This document shows positions 1 to 8,598 of a stretch of DNA of 64,000 nt, piece by piece. A program made the position numbers and the translations under genes. Under the pieces are notes generated by a model. The model made no database searches. It had not been told where the DNA came from and was given only the letters and a program-made list of their open reading frames with translations. The stretch comes from Streptosporangium sp. NBC_01495 (lineage in GTDB: Bacteria > Actinomycetota > Actinomycetes > Streptosporangiales > Streptosporangiaceae). Position 1 is the stretch's first letter. Every line of letters starts with the position of its first letter. The stretch spans positions 5,456,001-5,520,000 of the forward strand of contig NZ_CP109430.1 in the NCBI RefSeq assembly GCF_036250735.1, written 5' to 3'.

Positions 1-1830
1 GTCGCCCGGTGTCAGCACCTCGGTCCCCGGCGGGATGAGGGCGGCGGTCTCCGGGGTCGCGATCGCGCAGAGCGGGGCCGCGTCCCCGATCATGTAGGCC
101 AGCCGGTCGGCCGGGTGGTCCAGGTCCAGCGGCAGGTAGGCGGCGCCCGACTTCAGCACGGCCAGCAGCGCGACCACCAGGTCGGGGGTGCGGGGCAGGG
201 CCAGCGCGACGACCCGGCCGGGTCCGGCACCGCGCTCGCGCAGCAGCCGGGCGAGGGCCGAGGCCCGCAGGTCCAGCTCCGCGTAGGTGAGCGTGGCCCC
301 GCCGACGCCGTCGACGGCGACCGCGCCGGGGGTGCGCGCGGCCTGCTCCTCGAACAGGGAGGCCACCGTCGTGTCCGGGATGGGACGCGCGGTGTCGTTC
401 CACTCCGCCAGCAGGGCCGACTCGGCCGCGCCGAGCAGCTCCAGGTCGGCGATCCGCAGGTCCGGACGGCTCACCGCGTCGCCGAGCAGCGTCTCCAGGT
501 GGGCGAGGAGGGCGTCGACGCGCTCGTCGTCGAACAGCTCGCGCCGGAAGGTGGCCTCGACGGTCATCCCCCGGGGCCGGACGAAGGCCTCCAGCGACAG
601 GTCGAAGTGGGTGGTGCCGTTGTGGACGTGCGTCCAGCTCGTGGTGACGCCGGGCAGGTCCAGCTCGCCGATCTCCTGGGCGAGGAACAGCAGCATGGTG
701 TCGAAGAACGGCGAGCCGCCGCGTCTGCGGGCGGGCCGCAGTTCCTGCACGATCCTGTCGTAGGGCAGTGTCCGGTTCGCGAACCCCTCGGTGCAGGTGT
801 CGCGGACCCGGCGCAGGACCTCGCGGAAGGTGGGGGCGCCCGACAGATCGGTGCGCAGCACGAGGGTGTTGCCGAAGTTCCCGGCCAGCCGCTCGATCTC
901 GGTGTGCTCGCGGTTCATCACGGCCGAGCCGATCGCGATGTCGGTCGCGCCGGTGTAGCGGTGCAGGAGCACGGCGTGGGCGGCGAGCATCACCATGTAC
1001 GGGGTGAGGTTCTCCCTCGCGGCCAGCTCCCGCATCCCGGCGGTGACGGCGTCGTCGAAGCGGCGGGCCCTGCGCCCGCCGCGCTCGGACGCGGTCGCGC
1101 CGCGCGGGCGGTCGGCGGGCAGGTCGAGGGGGGCGGGCGGCGGGTCGAGGCGCCGCCGCCAGTAGTCCATCTCCTCCGCCGGGTGCGGGCGGTTCTGCTC
1201 CCAGACGGCGAAGTCGGGATAGTGGACGGTCAGCGCGGGCAGGCCGTGCGGCTCCCCTGAGACGGCGGCGCGGTACAGGGCCGACAGGTCGCGCGACAGC
1301 GACCCCCAGGTCATGCCGTCCCAGGCGATGTGGTGCACGACCAGCACCAGGGCGTACCCGTCGGTGCCGAGCCGGAGCAGTTCGAGCCGGATCGGCCGGT
1401 CGGCGCGCAGGTCGAAGGGGAGCGCCGCGAGCCGCGCGGCGTACGCCTCGGCGTCGTCCTCGGCGCAGTCGCGCACCGGCAGGTCGAGGGAGTCGTCGGC
1501 GACGACGTACTGCACCGGAGACCCGTCGTCGCTCTCGGCGTAGACGGTGCGCAGCACCGCGTGCCTGCGCAGGAGGGCGCGCAACGCCTCACGGAGCGCC
1601 TCGGGGTCGAGCGCGCCCGACATGCGTACCAGCAGGCACACGTTGTAGGCCGGGCTGGCGGGAAACGTCCGGTGGTGCAGCCACATGCTCTGCTGCGCGT
1701 AGGACAGCGGGGCGGGTCCACCGGAGCGGCGTGGGGTGATCCGGTCCCGGCCGGGGGCGAGCCCCGCCTCGGCCATCATCCGCCGCATCAGTTCGCGCCG
1801 CCGTGCAACGTCCTGCTGCTGTTCCCGCAC
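1..1830 (-). CDS. Non-ribosomal peptide synthetase, N-terminal part (C-A..., runs off window)
   Basis: This is the start of an NRPS, and its remainder lies beyond the left edge. I chose the GTG at 1830 because GGAAG lies 8 bases upstream; no longer start has a ribosome site. Reading leftward, about 30 residues of leader precede a condensation domain with LSYAQQSMWL and the catalytic HHIAWDG (HHxxxDG), ending near residue 450. An adenylation domain then begins (LTYAELD, LKSGAAYLPLD) and is cut off before its specificity residues, so its substrate cannot be read. It is divergent from salicylate synthase across a double iron box, so it should be made under iron starvation. A C-A start fits an elongation module that extends the salicyl-capped chain begun by the ArCP-Cy-A-PCP protein at 9.7-13.3 kb. 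Module order is inferred. Confidence 0.9.
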   Translation of the reverse strand, partial: MREQQQDVARRRELMRRMMAEAGLAPGRDRITPRRSGGPAPLSYAQQSMWLHHRTFPASPAYNVCLLVRMSGALDPEALREALRALLRRHAVLRTVYAESDDGSPVQYVVADDSLDLPVRDCAEDDAEAYAARLAALPFDLRADRPIRLELLRLGTDGYALVLVVHHIAWDGMTWGSLSRDLSALYRAAVSGEPHGLPALTVHYPDFAVWEQNRPHPAEEMDYWRRRLDPPPAPLDLPADRPRGATASERGGRRARRFDDAVTAGMRELAARENLTPYMVMLAAHAVLLHRYTGATDIAIGSAVMNREHTEIERLAGNFGNTLVLRTDLSGAPTFREVLRRVRDTCTEGFANRTLPYDRIVQELRPARRRGGSPFFDTMLLFLAQEIGELDLPGVTTSWTHVHNGTTHFDLSLEAFVRPRGMTVEATFRRELFDDERVDALLAHLETLLGDAVSRPDLRIADLELLGAAESALLAEWNDTARPIPDTTVASLFEEQAARTPGAVAVDGVGGATLTYAELDLRASALARLLRERGAGPGRVVALALPRTPDLVVALLAVLKSGAAYLPLDLDHPADRLAYMIGDAAPLCAIATPETAALIPPGTEVLTPGD

Positions 1831-1882
1831 GCTCAACTCTTCCTTAGGGGCCGGGGTCGGGCACGCTGTCCCGCATCGAGAC

Positions 1883-1901
1883 TTAGGTTAGCCTTGCCTC
1901 T
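1883..1901. promoter_or_regulatory. Iron box 1 (DtxR/IdeR-type)
   Basis: TTAGGTTAGCCTTGCCTCT matches 14 of 19 positions of the DtxR/IdeR consensus TTAGGTTAGGCTAACCTAA. It lies 53 bases before the minus-strand NRPS start and, with the next box, fills the divergent promoter region. Fe(II)-loaded DtxR/IdeR would be expected to repress here. Confidence 0.8.
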
Positions 1902-1911
1902 TAAATCCACA

Positions 1912-1930
1912 CAAGGTTAGCCTTACCTAA
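1912..1930. promoter_or_regulatory. Iron box 2 (DtxR/IdeR-type)
   Basis: CAAGGTTAGCCTTACCTAA matches 15 of 19 consensus positions. It is centred about 50 bases upstream of the salicylate synthase start, at promoter distance. The two boxes are spaced so that each divergent gene could have its own operator. Confidence 0.85.
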
Positions 1931-1971
1931 ATTGATCGGTAGTTGTCCGGTTTCGCAGAGGGGTGGGTTCG

Positions 1972-3312
1972 TTGTCCTTTGGTGTCCGCACGGATGAGAT
2001 GCGCACAGAGGTAGTTGTCGAGAGCGCAGCCGACCCGTTGCGTCTGGTCACCCGCCTGGCCGGGTCCGGGCTGTTCGACGACTACACCGTGTACGAGCGG
2101 CCGGGCCTGTGGACCTTCGCGGGCGGGGTGGCGGGCGAGGTGATCCTCGAACCCGGAGTCGTGCGCAGCCGCTGGCCGTCCTCCGCCGGTGCGCTGGACC
2201 CGGTCGACCCGGCGGCCTGGGTCGACGAGCCGTGGTCCGGCCGTCCGGCCGCGGCGTTGGAGGCGGCGTTGCGGGCCGCCCCGTGGCCGGTGTGGAACGC
2301 CTACGGCTGGATCGCGTTCGAGTTCGCCGCGCTCACCCCGGCGGGCCGACTCGCGCACCTGGTCGTGCCGCGTACCGAGGTACGCGTCGAGGCGGGACGC
2401 GCGCTGGTGGTGAGCGCGGACGCCGAGGAGGCCGAGCGGGTCGCCGAGCTGCTGTCCGGCCAGGGCACGCCCGGGACTCCGTCACCGTCACCGGTCGACG
2501 TGCGCCCCGGCGGCGACCTCTACCGGTCGCGGGTCGCCCAGGCGATCTCCGAGATCGGCGCCGGGCTCTACGAGAAGGTCATCGTCTCCCGGCGGCTGCC
2601 GATCCCGTTCCCCGTCGACGTCGTCGCGACGTACGCGTGTGGCCGCGCCGCCAACACCCCGGCCCGCTCGTTCCTCCTCGACCTGGACGGTTTCCAGGCC
2701 GCCGGGTTCAGTCCCGAGGTGCTGGTGGGCGTCGACGGGCACGGCACGGTGACGACCCAGCCGCTGGCAGGCACGCGGGCCTTCGGCCGGGGCGAGAACG
2801 CGGACTCGGAGACCCGCCGCGAGCTGGAGAGCGACCCCAAGGAGATCTTCGAGCACGCGGTCTCCGTGCGCGCCTCGCAGGACGAGCTGTACCGGGTGTG
2901 CGCGCCCGGCACGGTGCGGGTCACCGGCTTCATGACGGTGAAGGAACGCGGCAGCGTGCAGCACCTGGGCTCGAGCGTCAGCGGCGAGCTGACGCCGGGC
3001 CGCACCGGCTGGGACGCGCTCGACGTGCTGTTTCCCGGCGTGACCGCCTCCGGCATCCCCAAGGCGGGGGCCATCGACGCGATCGCCCGGCTGGAGGAGC
3101 CCCGGGGTCTGTACGCCGGAGCCGTCCTGGCCGTCTCGCAGGACGGGGCGATGGACGCCGCCCTGGTGCTGCGCGCCGTCTACAGCGAGAACGGCCGGGC
3201 CTGGCTGCGGGCCGGCGCCGGCATCGTGTCCGGTTCGACGCCCGAGCGGGAGTACGAGGAGACCTGCGAGAAGCTCTCCAGCATCGCCCCGTACGTGGTC
3301 CCGCGCGCCTGA
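1972..3312 (+). CDS. Salicylate synthase (MbtI/Irp9 family, chorismate-utilising)
   Basis: This enzyme converts chorismate through isochorismate to salicylate and pyruvate, giving the aryl cap of the siderophore. The protein is 446 residues, or 449 if the GTG at 1963 is used; MbtI has 450. The C-terminal chorismate-binding domain shows EKVIVSRRL, TTQPLAGTRAFG, ESDPKEIFEH and VKERGSVQHLGS. VTASGIPKAGAIDAI and RAGAGIVSGSTPEREYEETCEKLS resemble salicylate synthases more than plain isochorismate synthases. No isochorismatase or DhbA-like gene is seen, which also favours salicylate over dihydroxybenzoate. I prefer the TTG at 1972 because AGAGGGG lies 8 bases before it; the GTG at 1963 has no spaced ribosome site and ATG 1999 is also possible. 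Two iron boxes lie upstream. Confidence 0.88.
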   Translation: MSFGVRTDEMRTEVVVESAADPLRLVTRLAGSGLFDDYTVYERPGLWTFAGGVAGEVILEPGVVRSRWPSSAGALDPVDPAAWVDEPWSGRPAAALEAALRAAPWPVWNAYGWIAFEFAALTPAGRLAHLVVPRTEVRVEAGRALVVSADAEEAERVAELLSGQGTPGTPSPSPVDVRPGGDLYRSRVAQAISEIGAGLYEKVIVSRRLPIPFPVDVVATYACGRAANTPARSFLLDLDGFQAAGFSPEVLVGVDGHGTVTTQPLAGTRAFGRGENADSETRRELESDPKEIFEHAVSVRASQDELYRVCAPGTVRVTGFMTVKERGSVQHLGSSVSGELTPGRTGWDALDVLFPGVTASGIPKAGAIDAIARLEEPRGLYAGAVLAVSQDGAMDAALVLRAVYSENGRAWLRAGAGIVSGSTPEREYEETCEKLSSIAPYVVPRA

Positions 3313-3347
3313 GGAGACACCGCCGAGGAAGCGGCACTCGCCCTCAC

Positions 3348-3603
3348 GCGCCTTCCCCGCGTGTGAGGGCGCCCGGCAGGCCTCCCTGGGTCAGAGCCGG
3401 TCGAGGGGGAGCGCCTTCCCCGCGTGTGAGGGCGCCCGGCGTCCGCCACCACCCGCGCGAGTCCTCCGCCGGCAGGGACGGCTCGGCATTCGCCGTCGCG
3501 CGCCCTCCCCCGTGGGGGCATCCGGCACTCGCCGTCGCGTACGTCCACCGCCTGTGGGGGCCCACACCGTCCGCGCGGCCTCACGCTCGCGGGGACGCCC
3601 GGC
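3348..3603. repeat. CRISPR-like repeat cluster, probably decayed
   Basis: Two identical 30-base repeats lie at 3348-3377 and 3411-3440, with core TTCCCCGCGTGTGAGGGCGC. They are separated by a unique 33-base stretch, the repeat/spacer geometry of type I-E CRISPR arrays. The core resembles actinobacterial I-E repeats (TCCCCGCGTGTGCGGGG-like). Related, degenerate copies follow at about 3500-3526 (CCCCCGTGGGGGCATCCGGC), 3541-3565 and 3575-3603. A second word, CGGCA(C/T)TCGCCGTCGCG, is repeated at 3484 and 3523. No cas genes are in the window. The stretch lies between the convergent salicylate synthase and ligase genes, so an alternative is repeat-derived terminator hairpins (GCGCCTTC/GAGGGCGC can pair). 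No gene is seen in 3313-3643. Confidence 0.45.
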
Positions 3604-3643
3604 ACCTCGCCGCCGTCCCCACGGACCTCCCGCGTGGAGGAGT

Positions 3644-5335
3644 TCAGCGCAGGCTCGCGGCGAGCTCCTTCTTACTGATCTTGCCGACCGGGGTGCGGGG
3701 GAAGGCCTCGACCAGCTCGACGCGGTCGGGCCACTTGTATCCCGCCACGCCGCGCTCCTTGAGGAACCGCTTGATCTCCCTCAGGGTCGGCGCCTGGTCC
3801 CGCACGATCAGGAAGGCGCAGGTCCGCTCCCCCATCACCGGGTCCGGGGTGCCGACCACGGCGGCGTCGTGCACCGCCGGATGGGCCAGCAGGTGGTTCT
3901 CCAGCTCCTCTGCCGAGATCTTGTCACCGCCCCGGTTGATCTGGTCCTTGTCACGGCCCTCCACGACGAGGTGCCCGGAGGGGAGCACCCGTACCAGGTC
4001 TCCGGTCCGGTAGAAGCCGTCGGAGGTGAAGGAGCGCGCGTTGTGCTCCGGCGCGCGGTAGTAGCCGCGCAGGGTGTACGGGCCGCGGGTGAGCAGCTCG
4101 CCGACCTCGCCGGGGGTGACCTCGGCGCCGTCGGAGTCGACCACGAGGATCTCGTCGGCCGGGGACAGCGGTCTGCCCTGCGTGGTGTCGACCAGCTCGC
4201 GGGAATCGTCCAGCCGGGTGTAGTTGAGCAGCCCCTCGGCCATTCCCAGCACCTGCTGCACCGCGCAGCCCAGCACGCCGGGAACCTGCGCGGCCCGCTC
4301 GGCGGCGAACTTGGCCCCGCCCACCTGCAGCAGCTGGAGCGACGACAGGTCCTCCCCCGACCAGGACGCCGCCTCCAGCCAGAGCAGCGCGATGGGCGGC
4401 ACCACCGCGCACACCGTCGCCCGCTCCCGCTCGATGAGGGGGAACGCCTCGTCGGGCGACCCGGAGGGCGCCAGGACGACGGTGCCGCCCTTGGCGAACA
4501 CCCCCAGCACGCCGGGGCAGGCAAGCGCGAAGTTGTGCGCGACCGGGAGCACCACGAGGTAGACGGTCTCGGAGGTGAAGCCGCAGACCTCGGCGCTGGC
4601 CTCCAGGTTGTAGACGTAGTCACGGTGGGTGCGCGGGATCAGCTTCGGAAGCCCGGTGGTGCCGCCGGAGAGCAGGAACACCCCCACGTCGGCCGGATCG
4701 GGCCGCTCGTACGACACGGCCTCGGTCCCGGCACCGAGGCCGGGAGCGAGGGAGAAACCGAGGTCGGGAGCGAGGCCAGGAGTAGGGGCAGGAGAGAAGT
4801 CGAGGTCAGGGGCGAGGTCGGGGGCGAGGGGGGAGCCGGGGGCGAGGTCAGGAGCGAGGTCGGCGAGGGCGAGGAACTCCTGGGCGTCCCCATCCACCAC
4901 GACGTGCTCCACGGCCAGCGAGCGGGCCAGGTCGCGATGGTCGAACCCGCCGTGCACGTCGGGGATGACATACGCCCTGGCCTCGCTCAGCTCGCACAGG
5001 TAGCCGATCTCGCTGCTGCGGTGCGCGGGCAGGGCGAGCACCGGGGCGGCGCCGATTCTGACCAGGGCGAGGAAGACGACGACGAAGGAGGTGGTGTTGG
5101 GCAGCTGCACCACGACGCGGTCACCGCGCCGGATGCCCAGCCGCGCGAAACCGGCGGCGGTGCGCTCGGCGCGGTGGTCCAGCTCGGCGTAGGTCAGCCG
5201 CTCGTCCCCGGCCACGAGCGCGGTCCGCCCGGGGTCGCCACCGCTCAGCACGTCGCCGAGCAGCCGGTCGCTCCAGTAGCCCTCGGCCAGGTAACGCGCC
5301 GCGAACTCCTCGGGCCAGGGGGTGAATCCCTCCAC
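3644..5335 (-). CDS. Salicylate-AMP ligase (stand-alone aryl adenylation enzyme)
   Basis: The enzyme activates salicylate with ATP and loads it onto the aryl carrier domain of the NRPS at 9.7-13.3 kb. The 563-residue protein is slightly longer than EntE/DhbE (about 540). Its N-terminus GFTPWPEEFAARYLAEGYW is typical of DHB/salicylate ligases. The ATP loop FLLSGGTTGLPKLIPRTHRD, LGMAEGLLNYTRLDD, YRTGDLVRV and the C-terminal PVGKISKKEL lysine are all present. Residues about 159-205 form a Pro/Ala/Leu/Asp-rich insert (repeated LAPDL) not usual in the family. The GTG start lies 3 bases after the panD stop, so the two genes form an operon under the 5775 iron box. Family certainty is high; salicylate rather than 2,3-DHB is inferred from the partner synthase. 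Confidence 0.88.
   Translation of the reverse strand: MEGFTPWPEEFAARYLAEGYWSDRLLGDVLSGGDPGRTALVAGDERLTYAELDHRAERTAAGFARLGIRRGDRVVVQLPNTTSFVVVFLALVRIGAAPVLALPAHRSSEIGYLCELSEARAYVIPDVHGGFDHRDLARSLAVEHVVVDGDAQEFLALADLAPDLAPGSPLAPDLAPDLDFSPAPTPGLAPDLGFSLAPGLGAGTEAVSYERPDPADVGVFLLSGGTTGLPKLIPRTHRDYVYNLEASAEVCGFTSETVYLVVLPVAHNFALACPGVLGVFAKGGTVVLAPSGSPDEAFPLIERERATVCAVVPPIALLWLEAASWSGEDLSSLQLLQVGGAKFAAERAAQVPGVLGCAVQQVLGMAEGLLNYTRLDDSRELVDTTQGRPLSPADEILVVDSDGAEVTPGEVGELLTRGPYTLRGYYRAPEHNARSFTSDGFYRTGDLVRVLPSGHLVVEGRDKDQINRGGDKISAEELENHLLAHPAVHDAAVVGTPDPVMGERTCAFLIVRDQAPTLREIKRFLKERGVAGYKWPDRVELVEAFPRTPVGKISKKELAASLR
4735..4875. repeat. In-frame minisatellite inside the ligase gene
   Basis: A degenerate run of GGGAGCGAGGTC-like units encodes the LAPDL/PGLAPDLGF linker at residues about 159-205 of the salicylate ligase. 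The reading frame is kept throughout, and the flanking domains align normally with the family without it. Confidence 0.75.
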
Positions 5336-5338
5336 GGG

Positions 5339-5746
5339 TCACCGCCCCGCGATCTGGGCCACCGCGCCCGCGACCGGCTCGGCCGGGTCGGCGCCGAGCG
5401 CGACGACGCGGTTGGCGCCGTCCACGTGGACGACCCTGGGCCGGTGCGCCCGCACCTCCGCGTCGTCGAAGTTCCCGTACGAGATGATGATGACCAGGTG
5501 CCCGGGATGGACCAGGTGGGCCGCCGCGCCGTTGACGCCGATGACCCCGCTGCCCGCCTCGCCGGTGATCGCGTAGGTGACCAGGCGGGCGCCGTTGTCG
5601 ATGTCGACGACGTGGACCTGCTCGCCCTCGACGATGTCGGCGGCGGCCATCAGCTCGGCGTCGATCGTCAGGGAACCCACGTAGTGCAAATCCGCCTGGG
5701 TCACGGTGGCACGGTGGATTTTTCCATTCATAAGGACCCGCTGCAC
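5339..5746 (-). CDS. panD: Aspartate 1-decarboxylase, pyruvoyl enzyme
   Basis: PanD decarboxylates L-aspartate to beta-alanine, normally for pantothenate. The 135-residue protein has [18 protein letters not shown]. With the GTG at 5746 the self-cleavage site is Gly24-Ser25, the same numbering as E. coli PanD, which supports this start; AAAGAGG lies about 9 bases upstream. [30 protein letters not shown] and VIIISYGNF are conserved. It is the first gene of an operon with the salicylate ligase, directly behind an iron box. That placement points to beta-alanine as a building block of the siderophore, as in madurastatin-type salicyl/beta-Ala/hydroxamate siderophores (recalled, not searched). No other pantothenate gene is near. 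Confidence 0.93.
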   Translation of the reverse strand: MQRVLMNGKIHRATVTQADLHYVGSLTIDAELMAAADIVEGEQVHVVDIDNGARLVTYAITGEAGSGVIGVNGAAAHLVHPGHLVIIISYGNFDDAEVRAHRPRVVHVDGANRVVALGADPAEPVAGAVAQIAGR

Positions 5747-5774
5747 TGGTCTGTCCTCTTTCCTTAAGGTCAAC

Positions 5775-5793
5775 TAAGGTTAGCCTCACCTTA
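5775..5793. promoter_or_regulatory. Iron box 3, shared divergent promoter
   Basis: TAAGGTTAGCCTCACCTTA matches 15 of 19 consensus positions. It sits 28 bases from the panD start and 31 bases from the exporter start, so one operator can serve both directions. Confidence 0.85.
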
Positions 5794-5824
5794 TCCACTC
5801 TGCCCGTCGAGGAGAACCCCGAAG

Positions 5825-7075
5825 ATGTTGCGCCGTCTGGCCATGGACATCAGCCCGCTCCGGACCAGCAGGGCCTTCCGCGACGTGTTCGTGGCGCGCA
5901 CCGTGTCGGTCTTCGGCATCGGCATGTTGATGGTCGCGGTGCCCGTGCAGGTCTACGCGATGACCGGATCGACCGTGCACGTCGGCGCGGTCTCCTCGGC
6001 GGAGGGCTTCGCACTGCTCGCGGGGTTCCTGTGGGGCGGCGTGCTGGCCGACCGGCACGACCGGCGCCGGTTGATGCTGGTCGCGCGCACCGCGGCCGGT
6101 ATCGGCTTCGCGCTGCTGACGCTGAACGCCTTCCTGCCCTCCCCCTCGCTGGCGGCGATCTACGTGCTCGCCGCCTGGGACGGGCTGGCGACCGGTGTCA
6201 GCGTCACCGCGCTGCTGGCCGCGACCCCCGCCCTCGTCCCCCCGGACAAGCTGGTCGCGGCGGGCGCGATCAACGCGCTGACCGTACGGCTCGGCTCGAT
6301 GCTCTCCCCCGCGCTCGGCGGCCTGACCGTGTCGGCGTTCGGCGTCGGATGGAACTACGCGGCCGCGGCCGTGGGAACGCTCGCCACCCTCGGCCTGCTG
6401 ACGAGGTTGCCCGCACTGGAACCGGCCTCCGAGGTCACGGAGAACCCGCTGAGGGCGATCGGCTCGGGGCTGCGGTTCGTGGCCTCGCACCGCGTGGTCG
6501 GCTCGCTCATGCTGCTCGGCCTGCTGTTCATGGTGGCGGGCGGCATCCCGGTGCTCATGCCCGCGTTCGCGACCCTGCAGCTGGGCGGCGGCCCGGCCAC
6601 GATCGGCCTGCTCTACGCCGCGCCCGCCTGCGGCGCGGTGCTCGGCTCGGTCACCAGCGGCTGGGCCGGGCGGTCGCGGGCGCCGGGCAGGGCGCTGCTC
6701 GTCGCCTCGGTCTGCGGCTTCGCGCTCCTCGCCTGCCTCGGGCTGGCGACCCATCCCGCGCTCGCCGTCGCGATCCTCTTCGGGTACGGCCTCGTCGCGT
6801 CCGTCGAGGAGATCCTCCGCTACGGCCTCATCCAGGCGCACACCCCCGACGGCTACCTCGGCCGGGTGAACGCCCTGTGGGCCGCCCAGGAGACCGGCGG
6901 CGAGGCCGTCGGCGCGCTCGGCGCGGGCGCGCTCGGCCGCTACCTGGCACCCGGCACCGCGATCGTCGTGTACGGCGCGGCCAGCGCCGCCCTCGCCCTC
7001 GCTCTCGCCCTCACGCTCACCGGCCTGCGCGGCGCGACCCTGGAGGCCGAGCCCCAAGCCGCCGAGCCGCGCTGA
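5825..7075 (+). CDS. Major facilitator siderophore exporter (EntS-like)
   Basis: A 416-residue membrane protein with about 12 hydrophobic segments. The MFS loop 2-3 signature is seen as GGVLADRHDRRRLML, and the C-terminal half continues with YGLIQAHTPDGYLGRVNALW, typical of the EntS/DHA3 group that exports catecholate and related siderophores. Divergence from panD-ligase across iron box 3 supports export of the finished siderophore at the cytoplasmic membrane. GAGGAGAA precedes the ATG at 5825 by about 11 bases; the in-frame ATG at 5843 is an alternative. Substrate is inferred from context. Confidence 0.85.
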   Translation: MLRRLAMDISPLRTSRAFRDVFVARTVSVFGIGMLMVAVPVQVYAMTGSTVHVGAVSSAEGFALLAGFLWGGVLADRHDRRRLMLVARTAAGIGFALLTLNAFLPSPSLAAIYVLAAWDGLATGVSVTALLAATPALVPPDKLVAAGAINALTVRLGSMLSPALGGLTVSAFGVGWNYAAAAVGTLATLGLLTRLPALEPASEVTENPLRAIGSGLRFVASHRVVGSLMLLGLLFMVAGGIPVLMPAFATLQLGGGPATIGLLYAAPACGAVLGSVTSGWAGRSRAPGRALLVASVCGFALLACLGLATHPALAVAILFGYGLVASVEEILRYGLIQAHTPDGYLGRVNALWAAQETGGEAVGALGAGALGRYLAPGTAIVVYGAASAALALALALTLTGLRGATLEAEPQAAEPR

Positions 7076-7089
7076 CCGGGGACGACACC

Positions 7090-7125
7090 GGGAGCGGCCG
7101 ACCGGCCGCCGATGACAGCGCTCCC
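7090..7125 (+). terminator. Hairpin after the exporter gene
   Basis: GGGAGCG at 7090 can pair with CGCTCCC at 7119, enclosing an inner CGGCCG/CGGCCG pairing. It lies just after the exporter stop. The rest of 7126-7563, which becomes less GC-rich after 7290, shows no gene or RNA I recognise and presumably holds the promoter of the next operon. Confidence 0.45.
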
Positions 7126-7563
7126 GACCCGAGGCGGTGGGACGGACCGGCGGGAAAAAGCCGACGCCGCCGGATCGTGAGGAGCGACGGCGGATGCCGC
7201 CGTATCCCATGCCGACGTACGACCGGCCACGGGACCCGGCCTTCGTCACGGGCCCGCGCCGCGACCGGAACGCCGTCACCGCCGACCTTATCGCGCAAGA
7301 GAGTTTCGGTCCCGTCGAAAGCCACACAAAAGCACTCAAACGGCAAATACATCAACGCGCCACCCCTGATCCACTCTGCCGCCACGCCCTTCTCCGATCA
7401 ATGATCAAGAAAGGCACGTCGCAGAATCCGGGCCGGAACCGGATTTCCCCCGTCGCCGACAAACAACATCGAATGGTTATGTTTCCGTGTCGAAACGACG
7501 TGTACTAGAACGCGGTCACGTGCGTCAAATTGGAGGTCACATCATATTCAGCAGGAGCAGATC

Positions 7564-8598
7564 ATGTTGCGGTGCCCTACTGCGAGAATGGTCCAGCTTA
7601 CGCTTGCCATGGTCCTGCTGGCGGGCTGCGGCGCCACCCCGGGGGCTTCACCGGATGACTCCAACGAAACCTCCACGTCAATAGAGGAGAATGAAGATCA
7701 AAACGGAGAGCGGAACGCGGGGAAGAACGGAGGACAGGACAAAGATCAAAACTCAGGACAGAACGGAGGGCGGAACGAGGGGAAGAACGAAGGGCGGAAC
7801 GGGGGCGGCGGAAACGGGACTCAGGGGGAGAAGAAGAAGTACTACGAGGTCGGGGGGCCGACTCTGGACGGCTCGTACCCCGCGACATTCGGAGACTTCT
7901 CTCCGTCGACGTCCTTCCAGTGCCTGGCCGTGAGCAACAGGGAACACCCCCGGCCCGTACGTATAACCGGCGTGGCGATCAGTCAGCGGCCCTCCTCGCC
8001 GAAGGCCTTCTTTCTCGGCTCACCCTCGGACGGCTCGCCCTGCAGGGACGCGTCCACATCGAATGGCGGGAAGAGCCTGGGACCGTGCGCGGGCGCGGAG
8101 CTACCGTCCTCCACGGAAAAGGGGACGTACTGCGAGCTTTGGGTGGGATTGCGGCAGGTCGCATCCTTGGACTACTACGGCGCCGTCACCATGAACGTGG
8201 AGTCGGATTGTGTGGCCATCGAAGGAGGCGGCCCATTCTGCGAACGGCTCGACGCGTCCGTGAACCCCTCGGCCGAACATCCGGCCGCCTTCAGGAAACC
8301 GTACGTCGCCAAGTTGCGGGTATGCCTCGCCAAGCCACATCCCGTTAGAGTCATTCCGGTGGATCCCAGCGTGACCTGCGACCAGCTCCGCAGCGACAGC
8401 GAAGGGGAAGGCGAAGGGGAGTCGTCCCCGGAGGATTCCTCTCCATCCGCCACCCCCGACCCCCCGGACTCGGAGCCCCCGACCGAGCCGGCACTCTCCG
8501 AGACTCCGGAGCCGGAGACTCCGGCCTCGGAAGCCCCGCTCTCGGAGGCCCCGACCGAGCCGCCCCCCTCACAGGACCCGCAACCGGACGAGTCGTGA
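7564..8598 (+). CDS. Secreted lipoprotein with low-complexity linkers, unknown function
   Basis: A 344-residue lipoprotein: a short signal peptide ends in LLAGCG (lipobox, Cys about 22), so the mature protein should be anchored outside the membrane. Residues about 35-90 are a hydrophilic Asn/Gly/Lys/Glu repeat (NGGRNEGKNEGRNGG). A compact middle domain with six or so cysteines follows (CLAVSNREHP, CRDAS, CAGAE, YCELWVG, CVAIEG, CEDR-like spacing), suggesting disulfides. The last 70 residues are Glu/Pro/Ser-rich. AGGAG precedes the ATG by about 7 bases. The stop overlaps the next start as GTGA, so the membrane protein downstream is a likely partner. No family recognised and no iron box is present, so it may be unrelated to siderophore production. 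Confidence 0.75.
   Translation: MLRCPTARMVQLTLAMVLLAGCGATPGASPDDSNETSTSIEENEDQNGERNAGKNGGQDKDQNSGQNGGRNEGKNEGRNGGGGNGTQGEKKKYYEVGGPTLDGSYPATFGDFSPSTSFQCLAVSNREHPRPVRITGVAISQRPSSPKAFFLGSPSDGSPCRDASTSNGGKSLGPCAGAELPSSTEKGTYCELWVGLRQVASLDYYGAVTMNVESDCVAIEGGGPFCERLDASVNPSAEHPAAFRKPYVAKLRVCLAKPHPVRVIPVDPSVTCDQLRSDSEGEGEGESSPEDSSPSATPDPPDSEPPTEPALSETPEPETPASEAPLSEAPTEPPPSQDPQPDES

Noticed and set aside
115..1260. Plus-strand open frame opposite the NRPS
   Set aside because: Arg/Gly/Gln-rich shadow of the minus-strand condensation and adenylation domains; no motif.
2109..4013. Plus-strand 634-codon open frame
   Set aside because: Overlaps salicylate synthase in another frame and is Arg/Gly/Pro-rich; the synthase frame carries all motifs.
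3512..5767. Plus-strand 751-codon open frame
   Set aside because: Antisense shadow of the ligase and panD, both with strong family motifs.
7076..7563. Riboswitch or RNA gene upstream of the lipoprotein
   Set aside because: No conserved riboswitch core or tRNA-like fold found by eye.
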